DNA of 64,000 nt from an uncultured Collinsella sp. (GTDB lineage: Bacteria > Actinomycetota > Coriobacteriia > Coriobacteriales > Coriobacteriaceae), in the NCBI GenBank assembly GCA_958403385.1, contig CATXXC010000009.1:1-64000 (forward strand). The letters are read 5' to 3'. The position numbers and the translations under genes were made by a program. How positions within the stretch are numbered: the first letter of the stretch is position 1; each line of letters begins with the position of its first letter. The notes under the pieces were generated by a model. It did no database searches. It had not been told where the DNA came from and saw only the letters and a program-made list of their open reading frames with translations. Positions 45,417 through 52,725 of this stretch are shown here, piece by piece.

Positions 45417-45435
45417 AGATTTTTGGGACATGCCT
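45417..45435. repeat. 19-nt dispersed sequence shared with the M16 terminator
   Basis: AGATTTTTGGGACATGCCT is the exact reverse complement of part of the hairpin at 49021-49051. Here the pairing partner is degraded (TTAATCTCTAC), so no strong terminator remains. It lies in the divergent region between the dehydrogenase and metA genes. Confidence 0.65.
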
Positions 45436-45547
45436 TAATCTCTACTTTTGGAGTGATTTGGCCGCTGACGGCATCGCTGGGCGATGTGCTCGCGCGGATG
45501 GGGCCGCTCGTTGTACCATAGCTGCAACTGACTCGTAAGGAGCATCC

Positions 45548-46474
45548 ATGCCCATTCGTATTCCCGACGCCCTCCCTGCCGCTGCGCAGCTCGAGAGCGA
45601 GAACATTTTTGTCATGACCGAGTACCGCGCGCTGCACCAGGACATCCGTCCGCTGCGCGTGCTCATCCTCAACCTCATGCCCACCAAGATCGCCACCGAG
45701 ACGCAGATCATGCGCAAGCTCTCCAACACGCCGCTGCAGGTGGAGGTGGACCTGCTGCGCACCAAGACGCACGAGGCCACGCACGTAAGCGCCGGCCACC
45801 TGGAGACGTTCTACCGCACGTTCGACGACATCCGCGACATCCACTATGACGGCCTGATCATCACGGGCGCGCCGGTGGAGCAGATGCCGTTCGAAGAGGT
45901 CGACTACTGGCCCGAGCTCTGCCAGATCATGGATTGGTCCACCACGCATGTGCACTCTACGCTGCACATTTGTTGGGGCGCACAGGCCGGCCTGTACCAT
46001 CATTACGGTATCCAGAAGCACGACCTGCCGGCAAAGGCGAGCGGCGTGTTCGAGCATTATCTGGTGAAGCCGCAAAGCCCGCTGGTCCGCGGCTTCGACG
46101 ACCGTTTCTATGCCGTGCATTCGCGCAACACCGATGTGCGCCGCGAGGACGTGGAGGCCGAGCCGCAGCTCGAGGTCGTGGCCGTGTCCGACGAGGTGGG
46201 CCTGTACATCGTCAAGTCGACCGACAGCCGCCGCTTCTTTGTCTTTGGCCATCCCGAGTACGATACCGACACGCTGCGTCTGGAGTACGAGCGTGACGTG
46301 AAGCGCGGACTCAACCCGGAGGTGCCGGCGCATTACTTCCCAGGTGACGACCCCACGGCCGAGCCGCGCAACGTCTGGCGCAGCCAGGCTCAGTTGCTCT
46401 ACACCAACTGGCTCAACTACTACGTCTACCAGACCACGCCCTACGACCTGGCCCGCGCCGGCGAGGAGCACTAG
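45548..46474 (+). CDS. metA: Homoserine O-acyltransferase, MetA family (predicted acetyl-CoA type)
   Basis: This 308-residue MetA-family enzyme acylates homoserine for methionine synthesis. The nucleophile is Cys142 in HICWGAQAGLYHHYGI, and the later His and Glu of the class I glutamine-amidotransferase-like triad are present (FGHPEYD). Family annotation is succinyltransferase, but residue 111 is Glu (TGAPVEQM), which in characterised relatives selects acetyl-CoA over succinyl-CoA, where E. coli has Gly. I therefore predict O-acetylhomoserine as product. AAGGAG precedes the ATG. No SAM riboswitch was recognised in the short leader. Confidence 0.93.
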   Translation: MPIRIPDALPAAAQLESENIFVMTEYRALHQDIRPLRVLILNLMPTKIATETQIMRKLSNTPLQVEVDLLRTKTHEATHVSAGHLETFYRTFDDIRDIHYDGLIITGAPVEQMPFEEVDYWPELCQIMDWSTTHVHSTLHICWGAQAGLYHHYGIQKHDLPAKASGVFEHYLVKPQSPLVRGFDDRFYAVHSRNTDVRREDVEAEPQLEVVAVSDEVGLYIVKSTDSRRFFVFGHPEYDTDTLRLEYERDVKRGLNPEVPAHYFPGDDPTAEPRNVWRSQAQLLYTNWLNYYVYQTTPYDLARAGEEH

Positions 46475-46505
46475 GCTACGGCTGTGGCTGCTGCCGTGAC
46501 GTGAC

Positions 46506-46620
46506 GAGTGAGGATATCCGGACACACGAGCGTGGATTTTCGGACGTTTACAAATCGAGCGTGGATAATCTCCCACTTTTGGCCGAGGAAGGGGCTCAAA
46601 GCGGGAGATTATCCACGCTC
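46506..46620. repeat. AGCGTGGA repeat array with terminal hairpin, copy 1
   Basis: Units GAGTGAGGA, GAGCGTGGA and GAGCGTGGA begin at 46506, 46528 and 46557 (22- and 29-bp steps). The first two continue with a variable core and GGAC. The last unit is the left arm of an 18-bp perfect hairpin (GAGCGTGGATAATCTCCC with its complement at 46603-46620). Related arrays are at 47908 and 52242. Confidence 0.78.
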
Positions 46621-46918
46621 ATTTATTTAGGTATGTAGATGCCGATGGCTCGGCTAAGAGACGGTGCGTGAAGAGGCCAAGTCGCATTCGGCGTAGTCTC
46701 GTATCTCGACGGGTTTTTCTTTCTGATAATCCGATGGACACAGGCATCTAAATGTGGAGACAGGGACCTCTCGGTAAGGCTTCTACCTGCAGATATAAGT
46801 CATCAGCCTAAAACGTCCAAAACCGTCAAGCATTTGGTCAGCGCCTGGACAGCATTTGGTCAGACTTCGCATGAAACCGTCTGGTACGTTTGCGCCGTTC
46901 CAAGAGTTGGGAGGCGAC
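46621..46918. other. Intergenic region before the AbiEi-like gene
   Basis: AGCATTTGGTCAG occurs twice, 22 bp apart (46829 and 46851), about 60 bp before the gene start, possibly an operator for the winged-helix protein that follows. Nothing else is convincing in this stretch. Confidence 0.4.
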
Positions 46919-47881
46919 ATGGGAAACATGACGGCGAATCAAAGACTTACAAGCCACATTAAAGCATGCGAACAGCAGATGAGCTGCGTGTACGCACGCA
47001 CGGCGGCGGAGGCAAAGCAGATTGAGCGGCGGGTGGCGGCGGGAAGTCTAGAGGCGGTCATGCCGGGGCTGTATGCGCGTCCGGATTATTGGTCCGAGCT
47101 CAAGTTTCGGCAGCGTTATCTGCACCGGGTGCGGGCCCTTGCGCAAAAGCATCCCGACTGGACGTTTTGCTCCTATACGGCGGCTGTTATCTATGGCCTT
47201 TCGGTTTCGCATGCCAATTTGAAGCACATCCATATCGCCGCGGCGCCGGCGCAATCGACGACGCCGGGCTCTCAGGTGATTCGACATCGTTATGCTCGTC
47301 AAACGCGGGCAATCCAGATGGATATTGCCGTGACCGATATCGATCAGACGATTGCGGATTGCCTGGTCGATGCGTCGTTTGTCGAGGGACTGATCATTGC
47401 GGACTCGGCGCTTCATGAGCGGCTGTTGTCAAAGGAGCATCTCGTTGAGATGGTCGACAAGCTTGGCCTGAATCGTCGCGGTGTTGTGACGGCGCGCAGG
47501 GTTGCGCGGTGTGCCGATGGCCTGTCGGAAAGCGGTGGCGAGTCCAAGGCACGCGCGCTGATGATTGAGCGCGGCTGGCAGACGCCGGAGCTGCAAGTTG
47601 AGCTGTTCGACCCAGTTGAGCCGGGACGGCCATATCGCGTTGACTACTTGTGGCGCGTGGGCGACCGGCTGATTATCGGTGAGTTCGACGGATTCGTTAA
47701 AAGCGAGAAAGCGGCGGAGGAGGGCAAGCTCGCAAAGGCGCAATTTGATGAACGTCAGCGCGAGTCGAGACTTTCGCTGCTTGATAACTGCAAAATCGTG
47801 CGCTTGTGTTGGGATGATCTGAGGGACCCGTCAAAGCTCGATCGCAAACTCAAGGTTGCCGGCGTGCCGCGTGCGTGTTGA
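46919..47881 (+). CDS. AbiEi-like winged-helix protein with DUF559-like nuclease domain
   Basis: This is a 320-residue protein. The N-terminal part has an AbiEi antitoxin-type winged helix (RVAAGSLEAVMPGLYARPDYW, then FCSYTAAVIYGLSV). The C-terminal part resembles a DUF559/VSR-like PD-(D/E)xK fold: RVDYLWRVGDRLIIGEFDGFVK places Asp, Glu and Lys as in the nuclease core. Such orphan fusions are common in Actinobacteria and are often mislabelled. No AbiEii toxin gene is adjacent, so a complete type IV toxin-antitoxin pair is not supported. The ATG at 46919 is chosen for GGGAGG upstream. Confidence 0.7.
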   Translation: MGNMTANQRLTSHIKACEQQMSCVYARTAAEAKQIERRVAAGSLEAVMPGLYARPDYWSELKFRQRYLHRVRALAQKHPDWTFCSYTAAVIYGLSVSHANLKHIHIAAAPAQSTTPGSQVIRHRYARQTRAIQMDIAVTDIDQTIADCLVDASFVEGLIIADSALHERLLSKEHLVEMVDKLGLNRRGVVTARRVARCADGLSESGGESKARALMIERGWQTPELQVELFDPVEPGRPYRVDYLWRVGDRLIIGEFDGFVKSEKAAEEGKLAKAQFDERQRESRLSLLDNCKIVRLCWDDLRDPSKLDRKLKVAGVPRAC

Positions 47882-47907
47882 GGCGGTTGCAGGGCGTTGA
47901 GCCGCAC

Positions 47908-48073
47908 AAGCGTGGAAATCCGGACGGACGAGTGTGGAAATCTGGACGCGCATTGGTTAAGCGTGGATTTTCGGACACACGAGCGTGGATTTTTGGACGC
48001 TTGTTGAATGAGCGTGGATAATCTCCCGTTTTTGACTCGTAAGGGGGCTCAAAGTGGGAGATTTTCCACGCTC
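47908..48073. repeat. AGCGTGGA repeat array with terminal hairpin, copy 2
   Basis: Five units of the form GAGYGTGGA plus a 4-6 nt variable core start at about 47908, 47930, 47959, 47981 and 48010; the first four continue into GGAC. Steps alternate between 22 and 29 bp. The last forms a hairpin with GGGAGATTTTCCACGCTC at 48056-48073 (one mismatch). It lies between the convergent AbiEi-like and cyclo-ligase genes. Confidence 0.8.
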
Positions 48074-48099
48074 AACTTGCGGGTGCGATGCAACGGCGA

Positions 48100-48696
48100 T
48101 TAGGCGCTGATGATGTGGGGTAGCGGCAGGTCGTGGGCGTCGGTGGGAACGTGGTCGACGCGCTGCTCGTTAAAGGCGATGCCGATGATTTGACATGCGG
48201 GCGAGAGCGTGGGCAGGTAGCGATCGTAACAGCCGCCGCCGTAGCCCAGGCGCGCGCCGGCGCGGTCGAATGCTACGAGCGGCACGATAATCATGTCGAG
48301 AGCCTCGGCAGGCACGATAGGGAAGCGACCGCTGTCGATGTCTGTGGCCGCGAAGGCCCGCGTGGGGTGGGCGATAAACGGCGCCGCGGACGCATCGTCG
48401 GCGGCAACTGCCAGCATGCACATGCGCTGGCCACAAGCTGCGGCGTCTGTTGCCGAGAACATGCACGGATAGGCCACGCGCCAGCCGTGTTTGGCGGCCG
48501 CGGCGGCAAACGCGGCTGGGTCGACCTCGGAACCCATCGCGGCATAGACGGCAACGGTGTGCGGCGCTGCGGTACCCAAGTGATCCAACAGCTCAACAAG
48601 CCGCGCACAGATAACGGCAGACTTCGCGGCCCGCACATCCAAATCAAGAGCGTCGCGCCGAGCAATCACCGCCTTCCGCAACTCGGCCTTGTCCAT
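48100..48696 (-). CDS. 5-formyltetrahydrofolate cyclo-ligase
   Basis: This 198-residue enzyme converts 5-formyl-THF to methenyl-THF with ATP. The family motif GYGGGCYDRYL near the C-terminus, the N-terminal Lys/Arg-rich helix (KAELRKAVIARRDAL) and VPLVAFDRAGARLGYGGG fit well. The start is the ATG behind GAGGAGGTTGGG, rather than an in-frame codon nine residues earlier. It serves one-carbon folate recovery in the cytoplasm. The gene stands alone, with repeat DNA on both sides. Confidence 0.92.
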   Translation of the reverse strand: MDKAELRKAVIARRDALDLDVRAAKSAVICARLVELLDHLGTAAPHTVAVYAAMGSEVDPAAFAAAAAKHGWRVAYPCMFSATDAAACGQRMCMLAVAADDASAAPFIAHPTRAFAATDIDSGRFPIVPAEALDMIIVPLVAFDRAGARLGYGGGCYDRYLPTLSPACQIIGIAFNEQRVDHVPTDAHDLPLPHIISA

Positions 48697-48716
48697 CCCA
48701 ACCTCCTCTAGCAAAC

Positions 48717-48764
48717 CTACCAAAAAGGGACAGGTTTATTTTGGCAGGTTTTATCTGGGCAAAC
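48717..48764. repeat. 48-bp dispersed repeat, copy 2
   Basis: This is the reverse complement of 39175-39222 with three mismatches. Here it lies immediately upstream of the cyclo-ligase start on the opposite strand. Confidence 0.8.
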
Positions 48765-48850
48765 ACCCAAACCACCACATAAGCCATCGCAAAGGGGGCG
48801 GTTCATGGACACCTTCGTGGGTTTTGACGAAGAGCGGGTGTTCGCGGCGG

Positions 48851-48994
48851 TTTGTCTCGATCTGTAACAGTAGCTCGGCAAAATCGGACCTAGATGTTAC
48901 AGATTGAGACAAAGGGACGGGGTCATCCGAAAACGTCTCGATTAGTAACATCTGGAGCCGATATTGCCGTCTTGGCGTTACAGATCGAGACAAA
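48851..48994. repeat. Tandem pair of GTCTCGATCTGTAAC hairpins
   Basis: TTTGTCTCGATCTGTAAC (48851) pairs with GTTACAGATTGAGACAAA (48896) with one mismatch. A second, looser pair is ACGTCTCGATTAGTAAC (48933) with GTTACAGATCGAGACAAA (48977). The four arms are versions of one 18-nt unit in alternating orientation. No ORF is present in 48697-49059. Confidence 0.75.
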
Positions 48995-49010
48995 CCGGCA
49001 GACTGCGGCA

Positions 49011-49053
49011 AAAGAAAAAGGTAGATTTTCAGGCATGTCCCAAAAATCTACCT
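49011..49053 (-). terminator. Terminator of the M16 protease gene
   Basis: On the minus strand GGTAGATTTT pairs with AAAATCTACC around a loop containing GGGACATGCC, and TTTTTCTTT follows. It lies just after the protease stop. Its sequence is shared with 45417-45435. Confidence 0.8.
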
Positions 49054-49059
49054 TTGTGG

Positions 49060-52000
49060 TTAGCCGAGCAGGTCGACGACGTTAAAGCCGGCGTTGCTCT
49101 TGGCGATGACGTCTCGGCCGCCAAAGACGCACGTTGGCGACTCGGCTGCGATGCGCGTCACGTCGGCGCCGAGCGAGCGAAGCTCACCGGGCGTGGCGGC
49201 GAGCATCTGGGCGCGGCGCTCCTCGCGTGCGTGCGGATCGAGCCCGGCCAGGTAGGTCGTGTTGCGGCGCTTGGTGAGCGTGTACGGCTTCACTGGCGCG
49301 TCCATGCCGCTCACGCAGCTCACGATAAAGCCCTCAAAGGCGGCCTCGTCGGGTTCAAAGCTGCCGAGCCATTCGCCCGCGCACGCCACACGCTCAATCG
49401 AGGGGTCGATTGCCGGGTCGCGGTAGGTGTAGAACGCCGTCTGGCGCTCGCCGGCTGCGCGGAATCCGCAGCCGTACGCACCGCCCTTCACGCGGATCTC
49501 GTTCCACAGGTAGTCGTAGGAGAGCGCGTTGGCAGCAACCGCCCAGGCGCCCGTCACGTCAAGCCCCAAGCGACGCGGGTCGCACGCGCTTGCCGCAAAG
49601 CAGATGTCGCTGGGGATGACAAAAGCCTCGTGGCGGTCGCGCGGCGTCGGCACCACGAGCGCGTCGCGGCCGGCATCGGCGCCGTCGCCAGCGTCCAGCC
49701 CCAGGTCGCCCGCGGCGGCCCAGTACGCGTTAAAGTCCTCGTCGCTGCCGGTAAAGCTCGCCAGGCACCCATCGGCCACAAAGATGCGGCCTGCCAGCGC
49801 GGCAAGCTTGGCGCGCAGGTCGTCCAAGCGCTCGTCAAAGTGCTCGAGCAGATCGCGCAGGAACAGGTAGAAGTCCACGCCCGAAAGTTGCTCGCGCACC
49901 ACGGCCGAAGGCGAGCCGTAGCTCATCGCGCGACCGAGCGCCGCCGAGTGACCGTTGTTGATAAAGCCCTGCTCAAGTCCAATGCGAATCTGCGTGAGCA
50001 CGTCGCGCACGCGGTCGGCGTCGGCATCGAGCAAAAGCGTGCTCGACCACACCTCGCGCGGCAGGCTCGCCAGCGCATCGATCTTCTCGGACAGGGCGCC
50101 GGCGCTCACCAGCAGGTAGGGGCGCACGCCGTCCACGTCGGGTTGGGTCATGACCTCGGTCGTAAAGCTCAAAAAGCCCAGCTTGCCGGCGAGCAAGTTG
50201 TCGAGCTCCTCGGCCGAGTGCTCGCTCGTGGGCAGCTGTTTGAGCAGACGGCAGAGCAGTGTCACATAGGGCAGGTCCTCAAACGCGATGCAGCTCAGGT
50301 CGAAATACTGCATGGCGTAGGCCAGGCGGTTGGTGGGGATGCCGTGGCGCAGGCAGGGGATGGGAGCAGTGGTGTCCACGACCAGCGGCGGCTCGGGGCA
50401 CGCCTCGCCAATGTCGGACACACGCAGGCGCGGCAGCGTGGCCTTGGCCTCGGGTGTGTCTTCCGCCTCCTGCGCGGCACGCAGTACGGCCGTGCGCTCG
50501 ACCACATCGGCCAGCTCGGCATCGGTCATGGCATCGCGCTTGGCTGCCAGCTCGGCGGCCTCGGCACCCTCCGTACCCTCGGCAGCGTCTACCGGAACCA
50601 GCTCGACCAGCGCCATGTGGTCGTTTTCCAGCACGAGCTCGCGCAGCAGGTCCTCAAAGTAGCTGCCGTCCAGCTCGCCACGCAGCTCCTCGTACACCGG
50701 GCCGTACTTGAGCGCCAGCGTCGCGTCGTCGTCATCGTAGAGCCACGTGCTCAGCGCGTCGCACGCAATGGCCACGCCGTCGGCGATACCGTAGTCGCGC
50801 TGGCGCAGGTCGTATTCGTTGCTGCTGATGATGGCTTCCAGGCGCTCGCGCGGAACGCCGTGCTCGCACAGGTCGCGGCAGGCGGCCTGGAACACGCGGC
50901 GCAGCTCGCGCGCCACGCCGGGCTGCGCGTTTTGCAGCATGATGAGCTCGTAGGGCTGCAGACTCTCGGCCGCGGTGTAGCTCACCACGTTGCCGCCCAG
51001 GCCGGCGGCCAGAATGGCCTTCTTAACCGGCGCTTCGTTGGAGCCCAGCAGCGCCTCGAACAGGATATCCGCCGCGATCGTGCGCTTGCGGTCGAGCGCG
51101 CTGCCCAGCACGAGGCCCAGGCCCACCAGGGCGTTCTCGGGCGTGGTGGCCATCTCGACGCGCTTATACTCGCAGGTCACGGGCGCCTGCACGCCCAGCG
51201 GATTGGGTGCCAGCGTGGACGGGTCCTCGCCGGCGGCAACGGCTGCGTCCATGCGGCGGCTCGCGGCACTCGGCTGCGACAGATAGCGCTCGTCCAAAAA
51301 GGCCAGGGCGCGGTCCACGTCCAGATCGCCGTAGAGCGTGATATAGGAGTTGGAAGGATTGTAGTGGCGCGCGTGCGTGTCCAGGAACTGCTCGTAGGTG
51401 AGCGCGGGAATCGCGCGCGGGTCGCCGCCACTCTCGTGCGCATAGGCGGTGTCGGGATAGAGCGCGGCGTTGACGGCGTCGTCCAGCACGCTCATGGGGT
51501 CGGACAGCGCACCCTTCATCTCGTTGAACACCACGCCGTTATAGCGCAGCGTGCCCTCGCGCAGGCTGGCGGCGCTGCCGTCGCCCTCGCCCTCGGCGCC
51601 CTCTGGCAGGTCCAACTCGTAGTGCCAGCCCTCCTGCTCAAAAATGGTGGGCTTGGTATAGATGGCCGGGTTGAACACCGCGTCCAGGTACACGTCCATC
51701 AGGTTGTACAGGTCCTGCTCGTTGGTGGTGGCAACGGGGTAGATGGTCTTGTCGGGGTAGGTCATGGCGTTGAGGAACGTCTGCATGGAGCTCTTGATCA
51801 GGTCGACAAACGGCTCCTTGACGGGGAATTTGGCCGATCCGCACAGCACTGAGTGCTCAAGAATATGGAACACGCCGGTGGAATCGGCCGGCGGCGTCTT
51901 AAAGCCAATGGCAAAGGCCTTGTTTTCGTCGTCGCATGCCAGGTACAGCAGGCGAGCGCCCGAGGCAGTGTGGCGCAGCACGTAGGCGTCCGAGTCGAGC

Positions 52001-52104
52001 TCAGGCACGGTCTCGCAGCGCTCGACGGCAAAGCCGTGGCAGGTAGTGCCGGGCACCAGCAGCGCGGCGGCAGCGGCGCGCGGGTCGGTTGAGGTGGTGG
52101 GCAT
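49060..52104 (-). CDS. M16C-family (PreP/Cym1-like) zinc metalloprotease
   Basis: This 1014-residue protein, the size of one-chain M16C proteases, has the inverted zinc motif HxxEH at H80-E83-H84 (FHILEHSVLCG), followed by FVDLIKSSMQTFLNAMTYPDKT, which is typical of presequence-protease relatives. Further regions (NPSNSYITLYGDLD; the C-terminal RVKGGAYGCGFRAAGERQTAFYTYRDP) match the second half of the clamshell. It degrades peptides, probably in the cytoplasm since no signal peptide is seen. The start is the ATG at 52104 with AAAGGAGA; the frame runs on 86 codons into repeat DNA, which I exclude. Confidence 0.9.
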   Translation of the reverse strand: MPTTSTDPRAAAAALLVPGTTCHGFAVERCETVPELDSDAYVLRHTASGARLLYLACDDENKAFAIGFKTPPADSTGVFHILEHSVLCGSAKFPVKEPFVDLIKSSMQTFLNAMTYPDKTIYPVATTNEQDLYNLMDVYLDAVFNPAIYTKPTIFEQEGWHYELDLPEGAEGEGDGSAASLREGTLRYNGVVFNEMKGALSDPMSVLDDAVNAALYPDTAYAHESGGDPRAIPALTYEQFLDTHARHYNPSNSYITLYGDLDVDRALAFLDERYLSQPSAASRRMDAAVAAGEDPSTLAPNPLGVQAPVTCEYKRVEMATTPENALVGLGLVLGSALDRKRTIAADILFEALLGSNEAPVKKAILAAGLGGNVVSYTAAESLQPYELIMLQNAQPGVARELRRVFQAACRDLCEHGVPRERLEAIISSNEYDLRQRDYGIADGVAIACDALSTWLYDDDDATLALKYGPVYEELRGELDGSYFEDLLRELVLENDHMALVELVPVDAAEGTEGAEAAELAAKRDAMTDAELADVVERTAVLRAAQEAEDTPEAKATLPRLRVSDIGEACPEPPLVVDTTAPIPCLRHGIPTNRLAYAMQYFDLSCIAFEDLPYVTLLCRLLKQLPTSEHSAEELDNLLAGKLGFLSFTTEVMTQPDVDGVRPYLLVSAGALSEKIDALASLPREVWSSTLLLDADADRVRDVLTQIRIGLEQGFINNGHSAALGRAMSYGSPSAVVREQLSGVDFYLFLRDLLEHFDERLDDLRAKLAALAGRIFVADGCLASFTGSDEDFNAYWAAAGDLGLDAGDGADAGRDALVVPTPRDRHEAFVIPSDICFAASACDPRRLGLDVTGAWAVAANALSYDYLWNEIRVKGGAYGCGFRAAGERQTAFYTYRDPAIDPSIERVACAGEWLGSFEPDEAAFEGFIVSCVSGMDAPVKPYTLTKRRNTTYLAGLDPHAREERRAQMLAATPGELRSLGADVTRIAAESPTCVFGGRDVIAKSNAGFNVVDLLG

Positions 52105-52241
52105 ATGCAGTCTCCTTTGACGCCCCAGCGGGGGCGAATCGAGTCGAATCCTCGAGAGTATACCCATATGGAGCCGCGGCACTGCGGCGAACTGAAGACG
52201 ATGCCAACGGAATGGGTAAAGGCCCCGCGTGACCGCCGCGC

Positions 52242-52418
52242 GAGCGTGGAAACTTGGACGCCTATCGAATGAGAGTGGATTTTCGGACGGACGAGCGAGG
52301 ATTTCCGGATACCTATCGAACGAGAGTGGATATTTGGACGGAATTTGCCTCAAAAGCCCCAAAAACCGTCCAAATATCCACTCTCGATATCCGACCGTCC
52401 GAAAATCCTCACTCGTCC
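52242..52418. repeat. AGCGTGGA repeat array with terminal hairpin, copy 3
   Basis: Units start at 52242, 52271, 52293 and 52322, with 29- and 22-bp steps as in copy 2. The last, GAGAGTGGATATTTGGACGG, pairs perfectly over 20 bp with 52366-52385. Beyond it, inverted versions of the second and third units (CCGTCCGAAAATCCTCACTC) extend the palindrome. It sits in the divergent region between the M16 and AlbA genes. Confidence 0.8.
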
Positions 52419-52428
52419 ATCACCCGCG

Positions 52429-52673
52429 TATCTCTCGTCTCTCATTCGTCTCTAATATGAGAGATGACAGGAAGATGAGAGAAAAATATGAGAGATAACT
52501 GAGCAGCAAAGAGACAGGCAATCATGGTATTGTCTCAATACCGATTGTTCTACCAGCAAAAATATGTATAAATGAAGCAAGTGGTAGACATTCCATCTCT
52601 ATCTATCTCTTATCTCTAAGCCGAGAGATAGAGAGATAGATGAGAGATAATTACGAGAGATAACTGAGAGACG
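52429..52673. promoter_or_regulatory. Dense GAGAGATA operator-like array
   Basis: GAGAGATA or close variants occur in direct orientation at 52459, 52490, 52623, 52631, 52642 and 52655, and inverted (TATCTCT) near 52429, 52601 and 52610. Two longer copies share GAGAGATAACTGAG. The copies flank a promoter and end 50 bp before the AlbA-domain gene, whose product carries a winged helix, so autoregulation by many low-affinity sites is plausible. Confidence 0.6.
52526..52572 (+). promoter_or_regulatory. Promoter of the AlbA-domain gene with palindrome
   Basis: TTGTTC (52545) and TATAAA (52567) are 16 bp apart. Directly upstream is the palindrome GGTATTG/CAATACC (52526-52542). The start codon is about 150 nt downstream. 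Confidence 0.5.
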
Positions 52674-52725
52674 AGGGAAATCTATCCGCGGCATTCTCCG
52701 CAGGACCGAGCGAAAGGACGTGCAG

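Noticed and set aside
45338..45547. SAM or T-box riboswitch before metA
   Set aside because: The gap lacks a kink-turn, a T-box sequence or a terminator/antiterminator pair; only a decayed repeat is visible.
47908..48073. CRISPR-like array (regularly spaced GAGCGTGGA units)
   Set aside because: Repeats are only about 9 nt plus a degenerate tail, spacers are 13-20 nt and similar to each other, the array ends in a hairpin, and no cas gene is present.
46919..48696. Type IV toxin-antitoxin pair
   Set aside because: The neighbour of the AbiEi-like gene is 5-formyl-THF cyclo-ligase, not a nucleotidyltransferase toxin.
48964..51852. A 962-codon open frame on the plus strand
   Set aside because: It lies opposite the M16 protease gene, is rich in Ala, Arg, Val, Gln and Gly, has no motif, and is explained by high-GC codon use on the other strand.
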